A DNA stretch of 64,000 nucleotides from Benincasa hispida. Taxonomy: Eukaryota > Streptophyta > Magnoliopsida > Cucurbitales > Cucurbitaceae. Of the stretch, positions 1 to 10,965 are shown piece after piece. The notes under the pieces were generated by a model. It was not told where the DNA came from. It made no database searches and worked only from the letters and a program-made list of their open reading frames with translations. Position numbers and translations under genes: made by a program. Location of the stretch: positions 41,343,337 through 41,407,336 of the forward strand of contig NC_052358.1 of NCBI RefSeq assembly GCF_009727055.1, written 5' to 3'. Every line of letters starts with the position of its first letter. Position 1 is the stretch's first letter.

Positions 1-52
1 GTTTGCCAGACTATCCCTCCAATTTATTTATCGAGGTGGCTAGTTGAGAGAC

Positions 53-289
53 TTAGGTCCCCAAAGCATCAATGACACTTTGAAATTTAAAGTAATTATC
101 AACAAGACTTTTAACCATATCTTTTAAGGACATACCTGAACCAGACGGGGCTCTATGACTAGGCTGAGCCTGTTCCTTCTGTCCTCCCCATTTGAAGTTT
201 GGGTGATCTCTCCACCCAAGTGAAGGAAACTCATTGAGGAGAATATCCTTTGAGCGGAAGCAAATATCATCCCAATTTCCAATTTTCAT
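53..289 (-). pseudogene. Ty3/gypsy gag fragment
   Basis: On the minus strand 78 codons read open and include GWRDHPNFKWGGQ, the block that follows the zinc-knuckle region in Gag of Athila-type Ty3/gypsy elements, then MSLKDMVKSLV and a run resembling the Gag C-terminal helix. The first 20 or so residues do not look like Gag. The fragment has no protease or pol beside it and ends near the window edge. At about 290 the sequence turns into reversed copia LTR DNA, so this is a truncated relic. Confidence 0.6.
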
Positions 290-988
290 TGAATATAAGT
301 TTTACAGTAAATCAAGAACAAGATATGCATTTATATAAACTATAGCATGCAATAATAAAGGAAAACACAGGGTTCCAGAAACCCTTACCTTTGAAGACTA
401 TTCTTCAAGAATCCCTCGAACAATACATGAACAGATCTCCTTCTCCAAACGGGACACCACCACTTGAGAACCCTCTGCATTCTCTTGGGACAAAAGATTC
501 AAGCAAGAGTTGTGGGCTTTGCTTGAATCCTTGGAAGAGGGAAGGGAAATGGAGAAGAGGAGAGGGAATTCTTTAGAGAACTTTTCTCTTCTATGTGATT
601 CTTTTAAGAGAGAACCATTCTCTCAGAGAGCATTAAGGAAGAAGATGAATCTCCACCACATTCTTTTTCAATCCACGTAATTAAATGAGAGAAAATTGGG
701 GGAGGGAGTTGTAGCTCCTTCCCTTTAATTAATATAACAACTACTATATTATATATATGCACGCTATATGTTATACCAAATATAACATATAGCCTATAGT
801 TTTATATTGCATCAAATACAACATAACCTATAGATTTATTTTCTCTCAGTAATACATGACATTTAATATAAATCACATTTATATTAAATTCACTTATATG
901 AGTCTCATTCATATAATTAATATTTGAATCATATTCAAATATTTAATTCCTCTAAACTTATTTATAGTATTTAATATAAATAATATTA
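290..988 (-). mobile_element. truncated Ty1/copia LTR, reversed
   Basis: The sequence resembles, in the same order, the left (3' LTR end) parts of the reversed LTRs at 48259 and 61375: a GCATGCA-rich stretch, a 'ttacctttgaagac' block, a purine-rich stretch with 'agagaa' runs, then AT-rich DNA with alternating 'atataa' and 'attaat'. Only about 700 bp remain of an LTR that is about 1.8-1.9 kb elsewhere in the window. The other end is cut at about 988, where the plus-strand LTR tail of element A begins. Confidence 0.5.
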
Positions 989-989
989 C

Positions 990-1226
990 ATTCCAAGGGT
1001 TGTTGTTCTTGGACGCATTTGGATTGATCGAGGGAGTTTGAAGAATGGTTCTTCAAAGGTATGCATACTCTATCCAATGATATTCTTGAAAGTATGTTGT
1101 AATTTCGTTTTGTGCATGAGTTGTTAGTTTTCGTTTATTGACTATAATTGTTAGTGTTCAATTCCGAATGGAATTTGGAACGATCCTTCCGCTGCTCATA
1201 GAAATCCTCATGTCTGATTTCCTTCA
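990..1226 (+). mobile_element. 3' tail of the element A 5' LTR
   Basis: This stretch aligns with the last 240 bp of the complete LTR at 5644-7716, including the 'gggagtttgaagaatgg' block and the terminal 'tttccttca'. The rest of the LTR is missing. It abuts the reversed LTR fragment at 988, as if one deletion removed the parts of both LTRs that faced each other. Confidence 0.8.
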
Positions 1227-2084
1227 GGTTATGCATTTAATTTCATGCATCATTTATATTATAAGTGTTATAATATATGTATATGTATGATTTAGTTTTA
1301 TAGCATACTCATGCATCATATAATATAAGTGTCATATTATATGCTTGCATGCATAAATAACATAGTCACGCATCATTTATATTATAATCGTTGTAATATA
1401 TATTTTGAATGTAAACATGTGATACATGTTATTTAATTTCACTATTTCGTTATATATAAGAGTTATGTATCTGTAGTAATGAAATGAACATTGCATGATG
1501 CATGACATTACTTTAGGTAATCTTATAAACGTTATAATTTTATAAAGTATGTCAATCGATGCAATATAGGTTTTAATTTCTTTCATTTACTTTATAAGAG
1601 TTATAAATAAATGAAATTAGAAATTAAAATCAATAACTAAGAGTTGCATGCAAACTTAGGTACAATCATTTTTTAAAATAGTTTTAAGATATGGTTCACA
1701 TAGACCTAAGTTTACAAATTTCTAATGAGATTATAAATTAAATTAATCTTTTAAATCGGTTTAATAGGATTAAATTTATTTCAATAAAAGATTAGAATTG
1801 TAACAAATGTATCTATAAGGGATCTTTTGTCTAAGACGGGTTTCGTCTAGGCTGGGGTACTTAAGATGACGGAAACGGAACACCCCTACACAGGAACTTA
1901 CCTGGAAAGGTGGATTAGATATATTTGCTACAAGCATACAATTGTTGATTAATATTTGTTAAAGTGTTTAACGAATATTAATCAAAATTGTTTAACTTCA
2001 TAAAGTAAGTGTAACTTTTGGGCAAACTTAAACAATCACCTAGTACTTTAACTTTCTAAAGTAAGTGTTCGTAATGCATATGAG
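1227..2084 (+). repeat. element A leader, PBS-less, with imperfect AT-rich repeats
   Basis: The leader starts 'ggttatgc' directly after the LTR end. It carries imperfect copies of a roughly 60-bp motif built on 'catgcatcatttatatta' and 'ataagtgttataatat' (about 1240-1640). The same motif recurs in the B leader (8769-9000) and the C leader (26224-26640). No TGGTATCAGAGC primer-binding site follows the LTR. At about 2067 the leader jumps to 'gtgttcgtaatgcatatgag', which in B lies some 0.9 kb further along. Confidence 0.7.
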
Positions 2085-2576
2085 GTGTGGATGAAGATTA
2101 ATTCATTGGCCCGACTTCATATATTGGCTAGCATACCTGATGCTTTGGCTAAAAGGATTGAGAACATGGTCATTGCACGTGAGATCATGGACTTGTTGCA
2201 AGAATTGTTTGAACATCAGTTCTCACTTTTCAAGCACAAAGGGATGGATGACAAAGAGATCAGTAGTGTCAGTTCCCAAGATAACCTCCAGTTAGAGAAA
2301 GCAAGTGTTGCTGACTCTGATGAAGTTCATAGACGAGAAGTGTTCTCTGTAATGGAACTTGGAGCTTATTTAGGTTTTGATACTAATCCTACTACTCTCC
2401 AAAAGAGGAAGAAGTCTAAAGACAGTAAATATGACTTATTGGTCTTGGAGACGTGTTTGGTAGAGAATGATGATTCTTCCTGGATCCTTGATTCGGGTGC
2501 TACTAACCATGTCAATTCTTCCTACCAAGGATTTAGTTCCTGGAAAACGTTGCCACAGGGAGAGTTGAATCTTTAA
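2085..2576 (+). pseudogene. element A gag N-part fused to protease
   Basis: The 163 codons begin inside Gag (WMKINSLARLHILASIPDAL, a UBN2-type retrotransposon Gag stretch) and run into MDLLQELFEHQFSLF. Then follows an unfamiliar segment (about residues 49-118) where the Gag centre and CCHC knuckle should be. After KYDLLVLETCLVENDDSS comes WILDSGATNHV, the copia protease active site with D-S-G intact (2481-2513). The original Gag start is deleted. The frame ends in a TAA inside the protease, and the reading continues in another frame at 2631. Confidence 0.8.
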
Positions 2577-2630
2577 GTCGGTACTGGTGAAGTTGTTTCA
2601 ACTGTTGTTGTAGGCAGACTAAAGTTATTT

Positions 2631-3026
2631 TTGGACAAGAAACATTATCTATTATTGGATAATTTTATTGTAGTTCCTCATATCAAGAGGAACTTAATCT
2701 CGGTTTCTTGTCTCACGGAACAAGGTTATACCTTTTTCTTTTCTAAGAGTAAAGTGTTTATTTTCAAGTATGGTGTGGAGATTGGTTTTGGTTCAATGGA
2801 AAATAACTTGTATGTTCTAAGGTCATTAGTCATAAAAGCCTTGTTTAATACTGAAATGTTCAGTATGACAACAACAACTAAAAGACCAAAGGTTTCCCCT
2901 AAGAAAAACGTCCATCTTTGGCATCTAAGGTTAGGTCACATCAACCTCAATAGGATTGAGCAGTTTGTGAAATATGGACTTCTAAAGAGTTTAGAAGAAA
3001 ACTACTTTCCCATATGTGAATCATGA
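2631..3026 (+). pseudogene. element A protease C-part and pre-integrase domain
   Basis: The 131 codons carry IKRNLISVSCLTEQGY, typical of the end of copia protease, then NNLYVLRSLV and HLWHLRLGHINLNRIEQFV, the GAG-pre-integrase zinc-binding segment (H..H). The domain should end with a C..C pair. Here the tail reads FPICES before a TGA, so the second cysteine lies past the stop. It is in frame with neither neighbour. Confidence 0.8.
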
Positions 3027-3090
3027 CTCGAAGGCAAGATGACCAAATGACCTTTTACTGGAAAAGGTTATAGAGCCGAGGAAATCTTGG

Positions 3091-3846
3091 AGCTTATACA
3101 TTCAGACCTCCGTGGTCCTATGAATATTAAGGCTCAATGTGGGTATTAATATTTCATCTCTTTCATAAATGATTATTCAAGGTACGAGTATCTCTACCTA
3201 ATGCAACGTAAGTCTGAAGCCCTTCAAAAGTTCAAAGAGTATAAGGCTGAAGTTGAAAACTTGTTAGGTAAGAAGTTCAAGGAGTATGGGAATTATGTCC
3301 CAACTCTCGGCCTCAGGTACACCTCAGTAGAATGGTGTATCAGAAAGAAGAAACAGAACCTTGTTGGATATGGTTTGGTCTATGATGAGTTGTGCTCATC
3401 TTCTAGACTCGTTTTGGGGTTTTACAGTGGAGACTGCATATTATATTCTGAATAATGTTCCCTCGAAAAGTTTTTATGAAACACCTTTTGAATTGTGGAG
3501 AGGCCGTATAGGTAGTTTACGCCACTTCAGGATTTGGAGGTGTCTGGCCCACATGCTTATCACTAACTTGAAAAAGTTGGAACCGCATTCAAAATTTTGC
3601 CTCTTTATAGGCTACCCTAGGGAAATGAGGGGTGGATACTTCTATGATCCGAGTGAGAATAAAGTGTTTGTGTCGGAAAATGCTATCTTCTTGAAAGAAG
3701 ATCACATCAGGGATCATAAACCACGAAGTAAGCTTGTTTTACATGAGATTTCTAGTGAGACTACTGAAGGTTTGACAATAGTTGTTGAACAGAGCGACAG
3801 ATCAATAAGAGTTGTTGAGGTCGGTTCATCTAGTCAACCATCTTAA
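3091..3846 (+). pseudogene. element A integrase, internally deleted
   Basis: About 3091-3290 encodes the start of the integrase core (LIHSDL, first catalytic Asp; then YLMQRKSEALQKFKEYK and ENLLGKK). A deletion follows: the segment that in B reads KTLRSDRGREYM, with the second catalytic Asp, is missing. The frame then shifts. From 3361 the C-terminal part is open (FELWRGRIGSLRHFRIWRC, FCLFIGYPREMRGGYFYDPS), continuing to the linker toward RT, and ends with TAA at 3846. The catalytic core is therefore not functional. Confidence 0.8.
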
Positions 3847-3849
3847 GAG

Positions 3850-4703
3850 TTGAGACTGCCTCGACGTAGTGGGAGGGTTATGAACCCATCGGAACATTAC
3901 ATAGGTGTGACTGAAGCTCAGAACATCATTTCTAAGAATGGGGTCGAGGATCCATTGTCTTTTAAGCAAACAATGGAGGATGTTGACAAAGATGAGTGGA
4001 ATAAAGCAATGAACCAGGAAATGGAGTCTATGTACTTCAATAACATCTGGGAACTTGTGGATCAGCTTGATGGGATAAAAACTATAGAGTGTAAATTGAT
4101 CTACAAGTGAAAACGAGGTGTAGATGGAAAGTTGCAAACCTTTAAGGCTAGACTCATGGCAAAGGGTTATACCCAGGTCGAGAGAGTGGACTATGAGGAA
4201 ACTTTCTCACCTGTTGTCTTGTTGAAGTCTATCAGGATACTTCTGTTCATAGCCACATTTTATGATTATGAGATATGGCAAATGGACGTAAAGACTGCCT
4301 TTCTTAATGGTAATCTTCAAGATACCATCTACATGACTCAACTAGAAGGGTTCATAGTTCTAGATCAAGAGCAAAGAGTTTGCAAGCTTAATAGGTTCAT
4401 TTATGGGCTGAAACAAGTGTCTAGATCGTGGAACATTAGATTTGACAGTGCGATTAAGTCGTTTGGCTTTGATCAAAATGTTGATGAGCCTTGTGTTTAC
4501 AAGAACATCACAATAGCTTAGTAGCTTTTATGGTATTGTATGTGGATGATATCCTACTTATTAGGAATGATGTAAGTTTTTTGACTGACATTAAGAAATG
4601 GCTAGCCACCCAATTCCAAATGAAAGATTTGGGAGAGGCACAGTATGTTCTAGGGATCCAGATTATTCATGATTGTAAGAAGAAGAGGTTGGCCTTGTTT
4701 TAG
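3850..4703 (+). pseudogene. element A reverse transcriptase
   Basis: Three open pieces cover the RT. 3850-4110 has NGVEDPLSFKQTMEDVDKDE and MNQEMESMYFNNIWELVD. 4132-4521 has FKARLMAKGYTQVE, DYEETFSPVV, WQMDVKTAFLNGNLQDTIYM and the KLNRFIYGLKQ block. 4491-4703 has LYVDDILLI with the catalytic YVDD intact at 4539-4550, then QFQMKDLGEAQYVLGIQI. Stops at about 4108 and 4701 and a frameshift at about 4510 inactivate it. These motifs in this order are diagnostic for RVT_2 of copia elements. Confidence 0.88.
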
Positions 4704-5530
4704 GTATCGTACATTGATCAAATGTTGATTAGGTACAACATGCAGGATTCCAAGAGGGGTTTATTACCCTTCAGGCATGAGCTTGTATTGTCTAAGGATC
4801 AGTGTCCTAAGACATCTTAAGAGGTTGAGAAGATGAGATGGATTCCTTATGCTTTGGCTGTTGGAAGTTTAATATATGCAATGTTATATACCAGACCTGA
4901 CATTTGCTTATGCAGTAGGGATTATCAGTCGTTATCAGTCTAATATAGGTTTAGATCACTGGACGGCGGTCAAAACGATCCTCAAGTATCTCCGGAGAAC
5001 AAGGGACTACATGCTCGTGTATGGAGATAAAGATTTAATCCTTATAAGATACATAGATTCTGACTATCAAACTGATAGAGATTCTCGGAAATCGACATCA
5101 GGGTCAGTGTTCACTCTAAATGGAGGGGGCTGTAGTGTGGCGAAGCATCAAGCAAGGATGCATCGTAGACTCCACTATGGAAGCCGAATACGTAGTCGTT
5201 TGTGAAGCGGTTAAGGAGGCTGTTTGGTTGAGGAAATTTTCTACAGATTTGGAAGTTATTCCAAATATGTCTTTACCAATCACTCTCTATTGTGATAAGA
5301 GTGGGGCTGTGGCAAATTTGAAGGAACCTCAGAGTCATCGCGTAGAGGCAAGCATATAGAAGAAAAATATCACTTGATCAAGGAGATTGTGCATCACGGT
5401 GATGTGATAGTCATGAAGACCGCGTCGGAGCATAATGTTGCTGATTCATTTACAGAGGCTCTAACAACTAAAGTGTTCGATGGTCATCTGGAGGGCCTGG
5501 GTCTACGGGACATGCGACATCTTGTCTAGG
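4704..5530 (+). pseudogene. element A RT tail and RNase H
   Basis: Several short frames encode the end of RT (YIDQMLIRYNMQDSKRG, TRPDICxxVGIISRYQS) and RNase H (DSDYQTDRDSRKSTSGSVF, then in another frame IVDSTMEAEYVV and LYCDKSGAVANLKEP). The two RNase H halves are in different frames around 5125-5150. The reading ends at about 5527, close to the polypurine tract. Confidence 0.8.
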
Positions 5531-5629
5531 GCACGGTGGAGATGATACTGGGGTATAAAGTATGCCTTAGTTTATTGTATGTTGTAGTTGTTTTTTCATG
5601 TATTGTACATTAGTCTCCCGAGGCATTAG

Positions 5630-5643
5630 GACAAGTGGAAGAT
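5630..5643 (+). other. polypurine tract of element A
   Basis: The purine-rich 'gacaagtggaagat' lies directly before the TGTTGGG start of the LTR at 5644. The same sequence precedes the LTR at 14100. This is the position of the plus-strand primer in LTR retrotransposons. Confidence 0.75.
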
Positions 5644-7716
5644 TGTTGGGATTGGTATGCTAATTCTCCCGGAGTCTCGTAGTTTGTAAATATTGTACAC
5701 TTTGTTATGAATAAAATAAGGGTTATTTTATTTTCATTTACTCATATCAAATAAACAGAGATCCATGGTCATTGTATGTAAACTTAAACATGTATATGAG
5801 ATTTACAAGTGGATCATGCCTTATGTGATAACCTAAAAAGGTCTGTAGTATAAGGATATAGGAGGGATACCTTATCTTGGTGACACTACGGATACGGTCC
5901 GCTTTGAAGAGGTTTACAAGTGTTATGAACTACTACAAATTATCTGATATTGACCATTCATGTGGAGACATGTGAGCGGGTGTGTCCTATACAAAGAGTT
6001 TGTATAAGACCGGACCACGAGATGATTCGTCTCTTTATATAACGTCATTGATACTTAAGACTTACATCTCACTTTAACGACCATAGGTGACATGACCTCA
6101 ATCCTGAGTGTTTTGGAAACTCTTGCCTTTGAGGGCGGTCCTTTGATTAGTATAGGTGAGAGTGCCAGATTGCCAACTACACAAGCCTACCTTTTTGGGA
6201 AATTGTCTGATTAGGGAGATGGGAACTCAGTTACATAAGATGGAATTCACTTATTCCTCAAAGTAGGGGTAAGTAGATAGATTGCTCCCTTAAGGGCTAA
6301 TTATGGGTTTTGAACATAGTGGCCACATCCTCCCTTTGGAAGAGAGGACTCAGTCATAAAAGAACTATGACTTATGTTCATTAAAGAAATTGGTGGTATT
6401 TAAGGAGTTAGATGTAACTACAGGGGAAAAACAATAAATTGGCCCCATTGTACTTACGTGCGAAGGGTTATCGCACTTTGATTGGTTGATATGGACACAA
6501 AAGTATATCTGTAGTGAGAAGAGTGCAACTATTAGTCTTTAGTGGAGTGTCCGATAGTTAACGGATGATGGATCTCGTGACTAAAGAGTTTAGTCAGTTA
6601 TTCACGTACCATTGGAGCTTCAAGCTACAGATCCATAAGGTCCCCTTGGTAGCTCAATGGATTCAAGTTGAGAATTAGTTCTTGGAGTTTGTTTGAAGTG
6701 TACAAATTAACATGAAGAAATTCAATTATATGTGATATAATTGGTATGATGCATGATACATCAAGTGGAGGGATGCAAAAATGATTTACATTAAGTACCA
6801 TAAAATAGAAAAAAAAAAACTATGGTTTATATGTTTCATTATATGAAATATTAAAACTATAAGTTATAAATATAATATGGTAGGTTGGTTATCATATTTA
6901 TTTATAATAATATTAATTATTTAATAATTATCTATTTTTCTCTAATAACTAATTGAGTGAGAGGTTATTGATGGTTTTATGGTAACTGTGAGATAAAAGA
7001 AAAAAAATGTTTTCCTAATTTTAAAGAGTTACTACTTTTAGAAGGTTACTCATGGAGAAGGCTATCAAGTGAAATTATTTCAATAAGCGATAGCTATAGA
7101 GAGACTAAACGATCGTGCACATTGACTATACGGTAGTTCATTCAGCTGGTCATAGTTAAACGATTGCGTGGCTTTGTCTATATGATAGGGTTCCATTTAC
7201 TACACAATCGAGCACATCGTTTATACGGTAGACTGTGCCATCTCCCACTTGCTCGATCGTCTACACGATCATTGTCCTCCTGTCTCTTCCTCAAGCCAAG
7301 TTCATATAGAGCCCACAACTCCTGAATTCTCAGACTGAGAATACTAAGGTAACCATTGTGGTGGTGTCCTCACTCAACTCGATTGGTTTCGAGGATTCAT
7401 GAAGGCCATTCGTTGGGTTTGTGATCAATATGCTCGTTGTATTTATACTGATAATCGTGTTGCACCGGTCGTTGCATTCAAGGGTTGTGTTGCTGTTCTT
7501 GGACATGTTTGGATTGATCAAGGGAGTTTGAAGAATGGTTCTTCAAAGGTATGCATACTCTATCCCTTGACATTCTTGAAAGCATTCTGTAATTTTGTTT
7601 TGTGCATGACTTGTTAGTTTCTTCTTATTGACTATAATTGTTAGTGTTCAATTTCGAATGGAATTTGGAACGATCCTTCCACTGCTCATGGAAATCCTCA
7701 TGTCTAGTTTCCTTCA
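5644..7716 (+). mobile_element. complete Ty1/copia LTR shared by elements A (3') and B (5')
   Basis: Starts TGTTGGG and ends TTCCTTCA, 2073 bp, preceded by a polypurine tract and followed by a tRNA-iMet primer-binding site, so both borders are fixed. A second copy (14100-15444 plus 25487-26223) matches along its length. It holds a run of 'acgatcgtgt'-like motifs near 7080-7270. A single LTR serves as the 3' end of A and the 5' end of B. Open frames inside it (for example 7399-7617) have no recognisable protein and are chance frames. Confidence 0.9.
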
Positions 7717-7718
7717 AT

Positions 7719-7734
7719 TGGTATCAGAGCCAGG
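7719..7734 (+). other. primer-binding site (initiator tRNA-Met)
   Basis: TGGTATCAGAGCCAGG starts two bases after the LTR terminus. It is complementary to the 3' end of plant initiator tRNA-Met, the usual primer of Ty1/copia reverse transcription. It fixes the LTR end at 7716 and the plus orientation. Confidence 0.92.
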
Positions 7735-7959
7735 TTGTTCTAATATTACAAATTTCATTTATGTTTTGAACTTTCTTTTACAATCGTGGTGGGTTTTTTC
7801 TGCATTATGTTTAAATGTTAAATGCATTTGTGGATGGATGTTGATGAATGTTTACGGGTTAATTGTCTCTATATAAAGCTTTCTTTAAAGTTACAAAGTG
7901 TTAATTTGTAGGGACCCCTGCATTTTTGGGCATAATTAACAAACAATTGAGTCTATAAT

Positions 7960-8600
7960 TCAAAATGTTTGAGTTTTTGAGTCGTTCGTGATGAAGTTTT
8001 GAAGCTTGGAGATGCGGTTCTCATCGAGGAAGAAGATCAAAGGTTGGTCGTATCGTGTAGCCTCAGGTAAACGATAGTTGAGTTTCCACTAAACAATCCT
8101 TTCTACCCGATCGTGTAGTATTTACTAAACGATTGTTTAGCTAATGCTAAATGACGGGGTAAAGCGTTTACTCTATCGCGTAATGTTGGTTGCTTGATCG
8201 TGTGGACGTTGGAGGTAAACGATTGCATAGAGAGCATTTGATGCTCATCGTTTAATAAAAAGGTGCACGCATTAAACGATCGTGTAGTTAGTATGCTTCA
8301 CCGCATGGTCACTAACTACACAATCACCTGGTATGCGATACCTCGCTCTTGCTCAACGATCATTTAGACGATTGTCCTCCACTGCATCGTTGTCATTTAG
8401 ATGATCTTTTAACACTTGCGTTGTACGTTGCCCGTTGCACGATCGCGTGCCTCATGCTTCATCGCATAGTCAAGGTACACGATTGTTACTAAACGATCAT
8501 TTAGCTCAGGAAGCACTGGTAAACGATTGAGTAAAGTGTTTAATCTTTTGTGTAGATGATCACAAGGAGTTTGGTACACGATCAAAGGAGATGCATTTCT
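7960..8600 (+). repeat. cluster of ACGATCGT-type motifs in the B leader
   Basis: More than ten copies of a degenerate 'taaacgatcgtgtag' motif (variants 'aaacgattg', 'acgatcattta', 'gatcgtgt') are scattered at 15-60 bp spacing. Similar clusters occur in the LTRs (about 7080-7270, 25610-25790) and most densely in the solo LTR at 53450-53680. The core is palindromic. No open frame here looks like a protein. Confidence 0.6.
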
Positions 8601-8768
8601 CCGCTCGTACGGTTTAAGACCGGTTTGCCTGTTTTAACCGGATACTCTTTGCTTTTTATAATAGTTAGCTTTGGTTTTGAGGATAATTATCCCGGTTCAT
8701 CAACTTTTGTTTAATATACATGAGATGTATATTGTTTATATGTCATAGTGTATGACATATAGATTTGA

Positions 8769-10440
8769 AACCCACCTTAGGTTATGCAATTATTCACGCA
8801 TCATGTATTATAAGTGTTATAATATGGTATGATGAAATTACAAGAGAGCATGCACATACATCATGAAGATACAAGAGTTATATTTATGCATGCAGTAAGC
8901 ATATTCATGCATCATATTTATATTATAAGAGTTATAGCATAAGGGTGAATGGAAGCATGTTTTCTTGGTTCATTGCTTGGTTGTATAAGTGTTATATAAA
9001 AGTAGCAATGAATGAACAATCCATGGTGCATGACACTTAGGCTAATTTGTAAGCATTATGAATGCTTTGTATGTGTTTGATTCGCGTTGTGGATGGTTTT
9101 GGTTGTTTCTGTTATAAGCGTTATAATGAAAATAAGAACTAAATCGATAAAAAAGAGTTGCATGCGAACTTAGGCAAACTCATGTTTTAAAAGGGTTTTA
9201 AATTGGATTGAGATAAACATAAGTTCAAGGTTCTAATGAGATTAACAACCTAAGTTTTAATCTTTTAAATTGGTTTAATAAGATTAAATTGATTGCCATA
9301 AAAGATAAATTTGTATTATATCTATCTATAAGAGACCTTTTGTCTAAGGCGGGTTCTGTCTAGGCTGGGGTACTTAAACTGACGGAAACAGAACACCCCT
9401 ACCTGGGAACCTACCTAGAAAGGTGAATTAGATAGATTTTCTGCAAGCATGCGACAGTTGATCAAAGACTTCGTTAAAGAGTTTAATGGATGATGATCAA
9501 AAGTTATTTCAACTTTCCAAGGTAAAAGTTAGTCTTGGGCAAACCTAAAAAGTCACTTAGATAAAAATCATTAGCCGTGTTTTTTCTAAGTAAACTAAAT
9601 CATAGGTTATAAAATACTCAGTGGGAGGAAGAGATATATATGATATGTCAATGATTCTGCTCACATTTCTCCTTGAATTTTCACACTGTGAGATTCATGC
9701 TTGGCCTCGTGGTGTCCTTGGAGCATCCCCCTTCGGATGGTATTTGCATGAGTCAATATCAAGGTAGACGGAGAAAGTATTTATAGTAAGTGGGTGAAAG
9801 GTGTGTGTCAACACGTTCTACGATCTCCTTTATTGGTTCGCACCATGAGATCATTCTTGCACTCCCTCGTGGCGCCCTAGGAGTGTCCCTCTTCGGATGG
9901 GTTTTGTGCAGTTGGTCGATATCAAGGTGCACTCCAGAAATGGATAGGGTCACTTTAGTTTTTGCCCTAACAAATTTTTTCCCTTTGGATTGGTTGCTTG
10001 GGGCAAAGCTCTAGGGCCTAAAATGACGGGTCACACTTACGAGAAATTGTTAAGTAAGTTAATGATTTTTTGACCAAATCAATGATGGCTAGTCGTTATA
10101 GGAGCAAGAGTTGTTCTGGTATTAATGGTTGGTTGAGATTGTTTCAATTCAGAGGAGAGATAAATTGACCACCCTTCGATGGCTTTTGTCCTAAACCTTT
10201 GAAGCGTCATTGTAAAACTAAATGTCACATGGGGTTCATTTCAATTTTGCTAAACTGTATTGGATGTTGTATGTTTTTCAACGAGTATTTGCTAAAACCT
10301 AACATAGGTCAACGTGTTTGTTTTTTTTCAACAATGTGAATGTTTTTCCATTAAATGACTCTAGTTTGACCAATTTCATACAGTGGAAAGAGTCCATTAA
10401 AACATATTTCGTGGTAAACGACCTCGAGTTTATCATGGTT
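8769..10440 (+). other. remaining element B leader with a duplicated module
   Basis: 8769-9200 holds AT-rich 'ttataagtgttataat' repeats shared with the A and C leaders. About 9680-9770 and 9838-9930 are two diverged copies of a 90-bp module ('catgagat...cttgg/actccctcgtgg...ccttcggatgg...atatcaaggt'). C has the same pair, split there by a transposon. Short open frames on both strands here (9759-10014) are shadows without homology. Toward 10440 the text becomes coding-like for the Gag N-terminus. Confidence 0.55.
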
Positions 10441-10959
10441 GAGAATTGTCCTCAAGTCCCGACCCTTGATGCACCGTGAAGTGTTCGTAATGCATATGAG
10501 GTGTGGATGAAGGCTAATTCATTGGCCCAACTTCATATATTGGCTAGCATACCTAATGCTTTGGCCAAAAGAATTGAGAACATGGTCATTGCACATGAGA
10601 TCATGGACTCGTTGCAAGAATTGTTTGAACGTCAGTTCTCACTTTTCGAGCACAAAGGGATGGATGACAAAGAGACCAATAGTATCAGTTCCAAAGATAA
10701 CCTCCAGTTAGAGAAAGCAAGTGTTGCTGACTTTGATGAAGTTCATAGACGAGAAGTGTTCTTTGAAATGGAACTTGGAGCTTATTTAGGTTATGATATT
10801 GATCCCACTACTCTCCAAAAGAGGAGGAAGTTTAAAGACAGTAAATGTGATTTATTTGTTTTGGAGACGTGTTTGGTAGAGAATGATGATTCTGCCTGGA
10901 TTCTTGATTCGTGTGCTACTAACCACGTCAGTTCTTCCTACCAAGGATTTAGTTCCTAG
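10441..10959 (+). pseudogene. element B gag N-part fused to protease
   Basis: Upstream of 10482 the frame reads VENCPQVPTLDAP then a TGA, the normal copia Gag sequence just before AYEVWMK. From 10501 it is open: WMKANSLAQLHILASIPNAL, MDSLQELFERQFSLF, then the unfamiliar segment MDDKETNSISSKDNLQLEK...PTTLQKRRK, then CDLFVLETCLVENDDSAW and the protease motif with DSCA instead of DSGA (Gly to Cys next to the catalytic Asp, about 10908). No CCHC knuckle is present. A TAG at 10957 ends the frame. Confidence 0.8.
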
Positions 10960-10965
10960 AAAACA

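Larger units (their letters stand above)
990..7716 (+). mobile_element. Ty1/copia element A (degenerate, 5'-truncated)
   Basis: Layout: LTR tail 990-1226, leader 1227-2084, broken gag-protease-integrase-RT-RNase H 2085-5530, polypurine tract just before 5644, and a complete LTR 5644-7716 shared with element B. Gene order PR-INT-RT-RH is that of Ty1/copia. The 5' LTR has lost about 1.8 kb, and the leader lacks the primer-binding site and the DNA that encodes the Gag start in B. Stops and frameshifts break every domain, so the copy cannot be autonomous. Confidence 0.85.

Noticed and set aside
2085..5530. Domesticated copia gene
   Set aside because: Frequent stops, frameshifts and an integrase deletion; the same kinds of damage occur in B and C at other places, so there is no sign of selection.
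9759..10014. Opposed frames suggesting a short gene in the B leader
   Set aside because: Frames open on both strands over the duplicated noncoding module, not kept in C or D.
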